Assembly: GCA_963788185.1 (NCBI GenBank)
Contig: CAWBGE010000012.1
Span: 62,001-126,000, forward strand
Direction: 5' to 3'
DNA length: 64,000 bases
Source: CAIWHR01 sp963788185
GTDB lineage: Bacteria; Pseudomonadota; Gammaproteobacteria; Burkholderiales; Casimicrobiaceae
In this document: piece after piece, positions 24,132 through 31,677 of the stretch
How the letters are laid out: every line of letters starts with the position of its first letter
Position numbering within the stretch: the stretch's first letter is position 1
Position numbers and translations under genes: made by a program
Notes under the pieces: model-generated
Seen by the model: only the letters and a program-made list of their open reading frames with translations
What the model was told of the DNA's origin: nothing
Database searches by the model: none

Positions 24132-25171
24132 CCATGCTCGACGAGTCCGCCACCCCCAGCGCCATCGTCCGCTATCTCGACCAGTACGTGATCGGGCAGG
24201 ACGTCGCGAAACGGATCGTCGCCGTCGCCGTCTACACGCACTACCGCAAGATCGCGCGCGCTCGGCAGGAGGGCGTGCCGGTCGCCAAGAGCAACCTGCT
24301 GCTGATCGGGCCGTCCGGCACCGGCAAGACGCTGCTCTGCGAGACGCTCTCGCACGCGCTGTCGCTTCCGTTCGTGACCGCCGAGGCGACGTCGCTCGCG
24401 CAGACGCGCTACGTCAACGAGGAGATCGAGGCGGTACTGCAGCGGCTGGTCGACAAGGCCGGCGGTGACATCGGCCGCGCGCAGCGCGGCATCGTGTTCA
24501 TCGACGAGATCGACAAGCTCAAGGCTGCCGACGGACAGCCGCGCGGAGGCTCGGGCGAGAGCGTCCAGCACGCGCTGCTCAAGATCATGGAAGGCTCGCA
24601 GGTCAAGCTCGGCGACGGAACCTACATCGACACCACCGACATCCTCTTCGTCTGCGGCGGAGCATTCGTCGGGCTGGACGAGATCATCGCGTCGCAGACG
24701 CACGGCTACGGATTCATCGCCACGTCGTCCGGCGACAACCAGAAGATCCTCGATCGCCTCAACTCGCGCGTGAAGCCCACCGACCTATTCACCTACGGGC
24801 TGATCCCTGAGTTCACCGGGCGGCTGCCGATCATGGCTCGCTTCGCCGAGCTGTCGCGCGACATGCTGGTGCGCATCCTCACCGAGCCGAAGAACGCCAT
24901 CCATCGGCAGTTTCTCGAGATCTTCGGCAACGAGGGCGTCGAGTTGAAAGTCGCGGCGCGGGTGTTCGAGCAGATCGCGGAACTCGCCATCGAATACAAG
25001 ACCGGCGCGCGCAGCCTTCGCGGCATCTTCGAGGAGCTGCTGACGCCGATCATGTACGTCGTGCCCGACGACCCGACGATCCGCGAGGTGCAGGTCGCCT
25101 CGCTCTTCACCGAACCGGTGTTCGTGCGTGGTCTGCGAGGCGAGGGCGCGGCAAAGGTGTCGACTTTGTAG
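24128..25171 (+). CDS. ClpX-like AAA+ ATPase lacking zinc domain and RKH loop
   Basis: A 347-residue protein that aligns with the AAA+ core of ClpX from its VIGQ box onward (DQYVIGQDVAKRIVAVAVYTHY). Walker A is GPSGTGKT (61-68), Walker B IVFIDEID (122-129), sensor-2 GARSLR (293-298), with LIPEFTGRLP between. Differences from ClpX are striking. The N-terminal zinc-binding domain is absent. The GYVG pore loop reads RYVN (94-97). The RKH loop is missing, with LGDGTYIDTTD where about a dozen residues longer is usual. The ClpP-docking IGF reads YGF (194-196). It is probably an unfoldase or remodeller that does not deliver to ClpP in the usual way (inference). The ATG at 24128 overlaps the enolase-like stop; a second ATG at 24134 has better spacing to GAGG. 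Confidence 0.85.
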   Translation: MTMLDESATPSAIVRYLDQYVIGQDVAKRIVAVAVYTHYRKIARARQEGVPVAKSNLLLIGPSGTGKTLLCETLSHALSLPFVTAEATSLAQTRYVNEEIEAVLQRLVDKAGGDIGRAQRGIVFIDEIDKLKAADGQPRGGSGESVQHALLKIMEGSQVKLGDGTYIDTTDILFVCGGAFVGLDEIIASQTHGYGFIATSSGDNQKILDRLNSRVKPTDLFTYGLIPEFTGRLPIMARFAELSRDMLVRILTEPKNAIHRQFLEIFGNEGVELKVAARVFEQIAELAIEYKTGARSLRGIFEELLTPIMYVVPDDPTIREVQVASLFTEPVFVRGLRGEGAAKVSTL

Positions 25172-25202
25172 GAGGGCCTTCAGGCCCGAAGCCGCTCCTA
25201 CA
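25168..25202. repeat. REP-like hairpin between convergent genes
   Basis: TGTAGGAG and CTCCTACA frame a nested GGGCC-TTCA-GGCCC stem-loop. The ClpX-like stop codon lies inside the left arm. A related element occurs at 35846-35900, also between convergent genes. It resembles the repetitive extragenic palindromes of proteobacteria and may serve as a bidirectional terminator. Confidence 0.65.
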
Positions 25203-25234
25203 GAAGAGCGCGCAGCCGCCGGCAACGCATCGGA

Positions 25235-26044
25235 TCAGTCGGACAGCAGCGCCTGCGCCAGCTCGGCAAACCCTGCGCCGCCTTCGCCAATCGTGACATA
25301 GCGGGGCAGTGTCGCGATGCGGTCGACGAACGCACGGACGTTGGCGACGCCGACCGAATGCGGAAAGTACGCGAACAGCGGCGCGTCGTTGGGAGAGTCT
25401 CCGGCGAAGATCCAGCGCTCCCGCTCGGCGTCGAGGTCGGTGGCAAAGGCCTCGGCCAGCAACGTCCGCGTCATCCCCAGCTTGTCGTAGCTGCCGAACC
25501 AGCCGTTGACGTGGATCGAACTCACCTTCGCCGTCATGCCTTCGGCCTGCATCAGCGCGACGATGCGATCGACGGCAGCGGGCGGCAGCGGCGGCACGTC
25601 CTCGCAGAAATCGATGGCGAGATCGACTTCGCGATAGAGCTGGTCGGAGGCGAGCGCGCTGCCGGGCACCGCTTCGATAATGCGCTGGCCGATCGCCGCG
25701 AGCCGCACCCGGCTGGCGCGTCGCGCCCCATCGTCGGCCAGGAAACGCTTGACCAGCCGGCGCGACTTCGCGTCGTAGCGCATGTAGAACGCACCGTTCT
25801 CGCCGACGACTGCGTCGACCGGCCACATCCTGGCGATGTGATCGCACCAGCCGGCGGGCCGGCCGGTGATGGGGATCACGAGCTTGCCGGCCTGGCGCAA
25901 TTGCTGCAGCGCGGTGTAGGCCTCGGCCGTCAGCCGACCGTGCGTCGTCAGCGTGTCGTCGATGTCGGTGCAGATCCCGCGCACCGCCGCGCGCACGGCT
26001 GCCGGCATCATTGCCAGGGGCTGCATTGCGGCGGACGCACTCAC
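25235..26044 (-). CDS. HAD-superfamily (type IIB) phosphatase, mannosyl-3-phosphoglycerate/sucrose-phosphate-phosphatase-like
   Basis: A 269-residue HAD phosphatase. Motif I is CTDIDDTLTTHG (nucleophile Asp and acid/base Asp), the threonine motif is IPITGRPAGW, and the acidic motif IV is FAGDSPNDAPLF. A C2B-type cap sits between (ENGAFYMRY onward). The family removes phosphate from sugar phosphates, glycerol derivatives or phosphoglycerate esters. The GTG at 26044 overlaps the glpD stop (GTGA), so it is coupled to glpD; an ATG at 26026 is an alternative start. Linkage to glycerol-3-phosphate dehydrogenase suggests a phosphorylated glycerol or sugar compound as substrate (inference). Convergent with the ClpX-like gene. 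Confidence 0.85.
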   Translation of the reverse strand: MSASAAMQPLAMMPAAVRAAVRGICTDIDDTLTTHGRLTAEAYTALQQLRQAGKLVIPITGRPAGWCDHIARMWPVDAVVGENGAFYMRYDAKSRRLVKRFLADDGARRASRVRLAAIGQRIIEAVPGSALASDQLYREVDLAIDFCEDVPPLPPAAVDRIVALMQAEGMTAKVSSIHVNGWFGSYDKLGMTRTLLAEAFATDLDAERERWIFAGDSPNDAPLFAYFPHSVGVANVRAFVDRIATLPRYVTIGEGGAGFAELAQALLSD

Positions 26045-27558
26045 GCCTTGGCGAGCGCCCTGGCGACGTAGGCGGCGACCCTGGCCTGGTCTGCCGCAGC
26101 CATGCCCAGTCCGCACTTGGTCCGTCGCAAAAGGATGTCGTCGGCAGTAAGCGCCCACTCTTCACGGATCAGGTAATCGATCTCGACCGCCGTGAGGCCG
26201 TTGCCGAAGTCCTCGCCGAGGTCGGAGAGCGTCCTGGCCGAACCCAGCACCTTGGGCGCCAGCGAGCCGTGGCGGCGCGCGACGCCGCGCACGAGATCGG
26301 CCGGCAAACCGGAGTACCTGCGCTGCATCTCGGTCACCCACGCAACGATTCCACCGGCGGGCAGATCGCCGCCCGGCAGCGTCTCGCCCTCGGTCCACGC
26401 CGGATTCATTTCCGGGAAGTAGGGCGCCAGATCACGCAGCGCGTGCTCGGCCAGCTTGCGGTAGGTGGTGAGCTTGCCGCCGAAGATCGACAGCACCGGC
26501 GCGCCTCCAGGCGTGTCGCCGGTGTCGAGCTTGAACACATAGTCGCGGGTGATCGCGGACGGGTCCGACGCGCCGTCGTCGTAGAGCGGACGCACGCCGC
26601 TGAAGGTGGACACCACATCGGCGCGGGTGAGCGGCTTCGCGAGATAGCTGTTGGTGAGATTCAGCAGGTAGTCGATCTCCTGATCCGAGATCACCGGATT
26701 CTCGAAATCCTCGGTGGGCGCATCGGTGGTGCCGATGAGGGAATATTTGTCCTGGTACGGGATGACAAACACGATCCGCTTGTCGGCGTTCTGCAGCAGG
26801 TAGGCGTGATCCTCGGCATGCACGCGCGGCACGATGATGTGGCTGCCCTTGACGTGACGAACGTTTTCTTTCGCCGATCTGGTCCCGACCTCTTCGCGGA
26901 CGACCTTGACCCACGGCCCGGTGACGTTGACCAGCGCCCTTGCCAGCACCTCCGCCGTGCTCCCGTCTGCGGAGGCCAGCGTCGCGCGCCACGCTTCGCC
27001 CTCGCGCGTCGCCGTGACGAAGCGGGTGCGGGTGCGCACCTCGGCACCGTGCGCGCGTGCGCTCATCGCGACAGCGACGCTGAGCCGCGCGTCGTCGACG
27101 CGCGCGTCGGCGTAGACGAAGCCCTTGCGGAAGCCCGGCTTCAGGCCCGCACCCCACTTGCTGTGCGCGAGGTCGACGCCGAACGACGCCGGCAGCGTCA
27201 CCCGCGGCGACAGATGGTCGTACATCAGCAGGCCCGCGCGGATCATCCATGCGGGACGCAGGTGCGGCTCGTGCGCCAGCACGAACAGCAGTGGTTGCAC
27301 GAGGTGCGGGGCCAATCGCAGGCAGACTTCACGCTCGGCCAGCGATTCGCGGACCAGACGGAATTCGTAATATTCGAGATAGCGCAGACCGCCGTGGACC
27401 AGCTTGGTGCTCCATTGCGACGTCGCGGAGGCAATGTCGTCCTGATCGACGAGCAGCACCTTGAGGCCGCGGCCCGCGGCGTCGCGGGCAATGCCGGCGC
27501 CGTTGATCCCGGCACCGATGACAAGAAGGTCGTACGAACGTGGGGAGGTTTGAGGCAT
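26041..27558 (-). CDS. glpD: Aerobic glycerol-3-phosphate dehydrogenase
   Basis: A 505-residue FAD flavoprotein of normal GlpD length. The FAD-binding start is YDLLVIGAGINGAGIARDAAGRG, followed by the characteristic SQWSTKLVHGGLRYLEYYEF and YSLIGTTDAP, and the C-terminal DAO_C domain (GLGMAAADQARVAAYVA). It oxidises glycerol-3-phosphate to dihydroxyacetone phosphate at the inner membrane and passes electrons to quinone. It is transcribed leftward with a HAD phosphatase overlapping its stop. The 75-bp gap to the divergent FAD oxidoreductase contains a TAGAAT -10-like element on the minus strand (27623-27628) but no clear -35. No glycerol kinase or facilitator gene is visible. Confidence 0.95.
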   Translation of the reverse strand: MPQTSPRSYDLLVIGAGINGAGIARDAAGRGLKVLLVDQDDIASATSQWSTKLVHGGLRYLEYYEFRLVRESLAEREVCLRLAPHLVQPLLFVLAHEPHLRPAWMIRAGLLMYDHLSPRVTLPASFGVDLAHSKWGAGLKPGFRKGFVYADARVDDARLSVAVAMSARAHGAEVRTRTRFVTATREGEAWRATLASADGSTAEVLARALVNVTGPWVKVVREEVGTRSAKENVRHVKGSHIIVPRVHAEDHAYLLQNADKRIVFVIPYQDKYSLIGTTDAPTEDFENPVISDQEIDYLLNLTNSYLAKPLTRADVVSTFSGVRPLYDDGASDPSAITRDYVFKLDTGDTPGGAPVLSIFGGKLTTYRKLAEHALRDLAPYFPEMNPAWTEGETLPGGDLPAGGIVAWVTEMQRRYSGLPADLVRGVARRHGSLAPKVLGSARTLSDLGEDFGNGLTAVEIDYLIREEWALTADDILLRRTKCGLGMAAADQARVAAYVARALAKA

Positions 27559-27633
27559 GTCGGAAAGAGGGCGCAGGCGGACGCCGCGCGCAGGGTAGAC
27601 TGGGAAGGTTCACAGCCGACCGATTCTACTCCC

Positions 27634-28953
27634 ATGTCCATGCAGGACGACCCGTGCGCCCGGCTCCCCGATTCGATGTGGGCTCGCACCGCGACGCCCG
27701 CGATCGACACGCCGGCACTTGCCGGCGACGTCGAAGCCGACTTGGTCGTCGTGGGGGCGGGCTACTGGGGTTTGTCGGCGGCACTGCACGCGGCCGAGCG
27801 CCGCGCACGCGTCGTCGTCCTCGAGGCCGCCGAGCCCGGCTGGGGCGCGTCGGGACGCCACAGCGGACACGTGATCCCGGCGCTGTCCAAACTCGACCCG
27901 GACGATCTCCTGGCGCGCCTTGGGCCCGACACCGGCCGCCGCTTCATCGAACTGGTGCGCGATTGCGCCGCGCTCACCTTCGACGTCATTCGCCGCCATC
28001 GGATCGACTGCGACGCCGTAAGCAATGGCTGGCTCAACCCGGCACACCGCCCGTCGCGCGTGGCGGTGCTGCAGCGACGCTTCGATCAATGGCGACGCTT
28101 CGACGCCGCGGTCGAGTTGCTCGATCGCGACGCGACCGCGGCGGTGCTGGGGACATCGGTCTATCACGGCGCACTGCTCGCGACGACCGGCGGCCACCTG
28201 CAGCCGCTGTCGTTCGCGCGCGGCCTCGCGCGGGCCGTGGTCGACGTCGGCGGCAGAGTGCATGGCGAGTCCCCGGTCGTCGGCATCGCGCGCGACGGCA
28301 AGCGCTGGCGCGTGTCCACCCCGCGCGGCAACGCATTCGCGCCCGCCGTGATCATCGCCACCAATGCCTACGGCGCGACCTTCGCCAGTTCGCCGTGGCC
28401 GGGGCTCGCGCAGACGGTGATGCCGGTCACCAACTGGCAGATGGCCACCGCGCCGGTGCCCTCGACGCTGCGGGCTGCGATCCTGCCCCGGAACTCGGCG
28501 ATGTCGGATACGCGCGGCGACCTGCGCTTCTACCGTTTCGATCGCGACGGCCATCTCATCAGCGGTGCCACGATCGTCTCGCTCGCGAACGCCCGGCCGC
28601 GGCTCGAACGCATCGTCGGCGCCCGGATGCGGGAGACCTTTCCGGCGCTTTCCGAATGGGCGGGCTTCGGGTTCGAGGCCGTCTGGAGCGGTGAGCTCGC
28701 GATGACGCCCGGTTTCATGCCGCGGTTCTTCGCGCCGGCGCCCGGCATCTACGCTGCCGCAGGCTGCAACGGGCGCGGTGTCGGCTTGGGGTTGGCACTC
28801 GGACGCATGCTCGCCGACGCAGCCCTCGGCGCACCGATCGACCAGCTGCCGCTGCCGGTTTCCCGGATCGCGCCGATTCCGCTGCACCGCCTGATCCGCC
28901 CGGTCGCGCGCAGCGCGATGCTCTATTACCGGCACCTCGACGCGCGCGATTGA
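27634..28953 (+). CDS. FAD-dependent oxidoreductase, DAO family (gamma-glutamylputrescine-oxidase-like)
   Basis: A 439-residue protein of the D-amino-acid-oxidase superfamily. The N-terminal dinucleotide-binding site is DLVVVGAGYWGLSAALHAAERRARVVVLEA. GWGASGRHSGHVIPAL follows, the region that binds the flavin in PuuB- and OrdL-like oxidases, and the C-terminal flavin motif is IYAAAGCNGRGVGLGLALG. Such enzymes oxidise secondary or primary amines of amino acids or polyamine conjugates, releasing hydrogen peroxide. The substrate is unknown. The gene is divergent from glpD and followed by a 28-bp palindrome. Two ATGs (27634 and 27640) are possible starts. Confidence 0.85.
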   Translation: MSMQDDPCARLPDSMWARTATPAIDTPALAGDVEADLVVVGAGYWGLSAALHAAERRARVVVLEAAEPGWGASGRHSGHVIPALSKLDPDDLLARLGPDTGRRFIELVRDCAALTFDVIRRHRIDCDAVSNGWLNPAHRPSRVAVLQRRFDQWRRFDAAVELLDRDATAAVLGTSVYHGALLATTGGHLQPLSFARGLARAVVDVGGRVHGESPVVGIARDGKRWRVSTPRGNAFAPAVIIATNAYGATFASSPWPGLAQTVMPVTNWQMATAPVPSTLRAAILPRNSAMSDTRGDLRFYRFDRDGHLISGATIVSLANARPRLERIVGARMRETFPALSEWAGFGFEAVWSGELAMTPGFMPRFFAPAPGIYAAAGCNGRGVGLGLALGRMLADAALGAPIDQLPLPVSRIAPIPLHRLIRPVARSAMLYYRHLDARD

Positions 28954-28965
28954 CGCCCCCCCCGG

Positions 28966-28993
28966 CCGCTGGGCATATCGATATGTCCAGCGG
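28966..28993. promoter_or_regulatory. 28-bp interrupted palindrome, candidate operator
   Basis: CCGCTGG and CCAGCGG arms surround a perfect 12-bp core CATATCGATATG, with single mismatched bases between arm and core. It lies 13 bp after a stop codon and only five bases upstream of a plausible -35 box for the ATC-hydrolase/ABC operon. It could be a dimeric or tetrameric regulator site, or a transcript-end hairpin; it lacks a T-tract. Confidence 0.5.
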
Positions 28994-28997
28994 TTCG

Positions 28998-29027
28998 TTG
29001 TTGCGCGCGCCCGCGACGACGTAGAAT
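28998..29027 (+). promoter_or_regulatory. Predicted sigma70-type promoter of the ATC-hydrolase/ABC operon
   Basis: TTGTTG (28998-29003) and TAGAAT (29022-29027) are separated by 18 bp. Transcription would start near 29034, about 20 bases before the first ATG of the operon. The palindrome immediately upstream could control access to it. Confidence 0.5.
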
Positions 29028-29055
29028 CGCCGTTCTTGCCTGCTCCGGAGCCCCG

Positions 29056-29559
29056 ATGGACACCCCCTTCCCCCGCGAGGCACAACTGCTCGAACAATTG
29101 CGCGCCGCGTTCAAGAGCCGGGCGCTCGTCTATCACGCGGTATACGACGAGATGCGTCGGGAGTTCGGCGCCGAAAAAGCACAGGCGGTGCTGAAGCGGG
29201 CGATCTACCGCCGGGGCGAAGCCATTGCCGGGAATTTCGCCAAGCACGCCCCGGCCGACCTTGCCGGCCTCGAGAAGACATTTCTTGCCTTCATCCCCCA
29301 GGGGGCGGCGTTGTTCGCGCCCGAGGTCGTGCGTTGCGACGCCGAAGAACTCGAAATCCAGTTTCATCGCTGCCCGCTGAAGGAGGCCTGGGAAGAGGCG
29401 GGCCTTCCCGAAGACGAGCGCACCACCCTGTGCGCACTGGCGGGCGTCGTCGATTACGGCACCTTCGAAGCCGCGGGCTTCGCGATCGAGTCCGAAACCT
29501 GGCAGCCGGGCCGTTCCGGTTGTTGCCGCCTGCACATCCGCCCGGGGCCCAAGCCCTGA
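29056..29559 (+). CDS. L-2-amino-thiazoline-4-carboxylate hydrolase-family protein (first copy)
   Basis: A 167-residue protein of the ATC hydrolase family, recognised by YDEMRREFGAEKAQAVLKRAIYRRG at the N-terminus and the cysteine-bearing core FHRCPLKEAWEEAGL...LCALAGVVDYGTFEAAGF, ending CCRLHIRPGP. The characterised member opens the thiazoline ring of ATC to N-carbamoyl-L-cysteine on the way to cysteine. Here it opens an operon with a branched-chain-type ABC importer, a second family member and an M20 amidohydrolase, which matches that pathway logic. The true substrate may be another cyclic amide or amidine. A CGGAG ribosome site precedes the ATG. It differs strongly from the second copy, so the two probably have distinct roles. 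Confidence 0.75.
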   Translation: MDTPFPREAQLLEQLRAAFKSRALVYHAVYDEMRREFGAEKAQAVLKRAIYRRGEAIAGNFAKHAPADLAGLEKTFLAFIPQGAALFAPEVVRCDAEELEIQFHRCPLKEAWEEAGLPEDERTTLCALAGVVDYGTFEAAGFAIESETWQPGRSGCCRLHIRPGPKP

Positions 29560-29634
29560 ATCCACAGCCCCCGTCGCCCACCCGCGACCGGCGCACCACC
29601 GACGCCTTAGCCGCGCCTCACCCTGGAGATTTCG

Positions 29635-30741
29635 ATGACCCGCACCCTCGCCCGTTGGCTCACCCTCGCGGTTGGCATCCTGGCCGCCACCCCGGTGCTC
29701 GCCCAGGATCTCTTCCTCGGCTATCAGGCGCCGCTGACCGGCACGCAGTCGCAATACGGGGAAGTGTTCCGCAACGCCGCCACCATGCAACTCGAACGAT
29801 TCAACGCCGCGGGCGGCGTGGCCGGCCGCAAGGTGCAGATCCTCTGGGAAGACTCGAAGAGCGACCCCAAGGAAGCGGTCGCGATAGGCCGCAAGTTCGT
29901 CGATGACAAGCGGGTGCTCGGCGTGCTCGGCGATTTCGCCAGCGGTCCGTCGATGGCGGTCGCCGAGGTCTACGCCAAGGAGGGCCTTGCCCAGCTGTCG
30001 CAGACTGCATCGCATCCGGATTTCGTGAAGATCAGCCCGTGGCAGTTCCGCAACATCACGACGCAGGCGCAGGAAGGCCCCTACAACGCGGCATGGCTGA
30101 AGGAGGCCGGGGTCAGGAACGTCGCCGTGATCGCGCTGCAGAACGATTGGGGCATTTCCGCCGCCGAGAATTTCGTCAAGGCTTTCGAGGCGATCGGCGG
30201 CAAGACGAGCGTCGAGTATTTCAATCCCGGCTCGCGCGACTTTCGCTCGATCCTGACCAAGGTCAGCCGCGGCAACCCCGATGCGATCTACCTCGCCATG
30301 TTCTACGAGGAAGGCGCGCTGCTGCTGCAGCAGGCGAAGCAGCTCGGCGTGAAGGCGCAGGTGTTCTCGACTTCGGCGCTGTACGCGCCCAAGCTGCTCG
30401 AACTGGGCGGCGATGCGATCAACGGCCTGCGCCTGTCGACCACCTTCGTCCCCGACAATCCGGCGCCGCACGTCAAGGCCTTCGTCGACGAGTACAAGCG
30501 CCGGTACGGCCAGGAGCCCAACCAGTTCGCTGCGCAGGCCTTCGACGCCGTCGGCATCATGCTCGAGGCGCTGAAGCGCGCGGGGCCCACGGCGACGCGG
30601 GCACAGCTGCGCGACCAGCTCGCCGCGACGACGAGCTACCCCGGCGTCACCGGCGCGACCACTTTCGATCCCAAGACCCGCGAGCCGTCGAAATCGCTCG
30701 CCCGGATGGAGGTCAAGGGCGGCAAGTTCGTCGTGCTCTGA
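29635..30741 (+). CDS. Branched-chain amino acid-type ABC transporter, periplasmic binding protein
   Basis: A 368-residue type-1 periplasmic binding protein (Peripla_BP_6). The signal peptide spans residues 1-23 (LTLAVGILAATPVLA-Q). The mature start QDLFLGYQAPLTGTQSQYGE is the usual first strand and ligand loop, and IGRKFVDDKRVLGVLGDFASGPSMAVAEV follows. It captures a solute for the LivHMGF-like permease encoded next. Family ligands include amino acids, amides, urea and aromatic acids, so its being leucine cannot be assumed. The flanking ring-opening and amidohydrolase genes point to an amide or thiazoline ligand. Confidence 0.92.
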   Translation: MTRTLARWLTLAVGILAATPVLAQDLFLGYQAPLTGTQSQYGEVFRNAATMQLERFNAAGGVAGRKVQILWEDSKSDPKEAVAIGRKFVDDKRVLGVLGDFASGPSMAVAEVYAKEGLAQLSQTASHPDFVKISPWQFRNITTQAQEGPYNAAWLKEAGVRNVAVIALQNDWGISAAENFVKAFEAIGGKTSVEYFNPGSRDFRSILTKVSRGNPDAIYLAMFYEEGALLLQQAKQLGVKAQVFSTSALYAPKLLELGGDAINGLRLSTTFVPDNPAPHVKAFVDEYKRRYGQEPNQFAAQAFDAVGIMLEALKRAGPTATRAQLRDQLAATTSYPGVTGATTFDPKTREPSKSLARMEVKGGKFVVL

Positions 30742-30762
30742 GAGCGCGCCGAAAAGAGCCTC

Positions 30763-31677
30763 GTGTTCGATATCCACCTGGTCCAGCAGGTCGTCAACGG
30801 CCTGTCGATCGGCCTGGTCTATGCGCTGATCGCCATCGGCTTCACGCTCATTTTCGGCGTGCTCAATGTCGTCAACTTCGCCCACGGCGAGGTGTACACG
30901 ATCGGCGCGTTCGCGGGGCTGTTCCTCATCGCCGCGCTCGCGCCACCGCTGCTGGCGGTGCTGCTTGGCACGATGGCGATCGGGGCGCTGACGGGGTTCG
31001 GTCTCGAGCGTCTCGCGTTCAAGCCGTTTCGCCGCTTCCGCGACGAAGCCTCGCAGAAGTCGCGCGCGATGCGCGAGGCGACGCTGCTGTCGTCGCTCGC
31101 GCTGTCGATCGTCGCCCGCGAGGCGCTGGATCTCGCCTTCGGCGGCGAGATGCAGGCGATCCCGCAGCATTACCTGCTGCAGCGCCCGATCGAGTGGGGC
31201 GGCATCACCGTGACCGACGGCAACGTGATCATCTTCGTCGCCTCGGCGCTGATGCTCGCCGGGCTGCAGTTCATGCTCTATCGGACGCGCATCGGACTGT
31301 CGATCCGCGCGGTGTCGAACAACGTCCTGGGCGCGCAGTTCGTGGGCATCGATACCGAGCGCGCGATCATCGCCACGTTCGTCGTCGGCTCCATGCTGGG
31401 TGCCGCGGCCGGCATCATGGTGGGCCTCTACGACGGGTCGATCTTCCCGCACATGGGCTTCGCGCCGTCGATAAAGGCCTTCGTCGCGATGGTGATGGGC
31501 GGGCTGGCGTCGATTCCCGGCGCCGTGGTCTGCGCGCTGATCCTCGGCGTCTCCGAGTCGGTGGCGACGGAGTTCCTGTCGGCGGGCTGGAAGGACATGA
31601 TCGCGTACGCTTTCCTCATCGTCACCCTGGTGTTCTTCCCGCGGGGCATCTTCGGCTACAGCCGCGATCGGGTATGA
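30763..31677 (+). CDS. Branched-chain-type ABC transporter permease (LivH-like)
   Basis: A 304-residue inner-membrane permease with about eight hydrophobic segments. The N-terminus VVNGLSIGLVYALIAIGFTLIFGVLNVVNFAHGE is the LivH signature. VSNNVLGAQFVGIDTERAI (the cytoplasmic coupling-helix region) and VMGGLASIPGAVVCALILG follow. It pairs with the LivM-like permease to form the translocation pore. The start is a GTG behind AAAAGAG. Its stop overlaps the LivM-like ATG (ATGA). Confidence 0.94.
   Translation: MFDIHLVQQVVNGLSIGLVYALIAIGFTLIFGVLNVVNFAHGEVYTIGAFAGLFLIAALAPPLLAVLLGTMAIGALTGFGLERLAFKPFRRFRDEASQKSRAMREATLLSSLALSIVAREALDLAFGGEMQAIPQHYLLQRPIEWGGITVTDGNVIIFVASALMLAGLQFMLYRTRIGLSIRAVSNNVLGAQFVGIDTERAIIATFVVGSMLGAAAGIMVGLYDGSIFPHMGFAPSIKAFVAMVMGGLASIPGAVVCALILGVSESVATEFLSAGWKDMIAYAFLIVTLVFFPRGIFGYSRDRV

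Noticed and set aside
22827..25171. The enolase-like and ClpX-like genes as the housekeeping eno and clpX
   Set aside because: Active-site and loop substitutions, the missing zinc domain, and the absence of pyrG, clpP or lon neighbours argue for paralogues.
27610..31452. A 1,280-codon open frame on the minus strand and other very long antisense frames
   Set aside because: The translation is Arg/His/Gly-rich without domains and lies opposite well-supported genes; long shadow frames are common in high-GC DNA.
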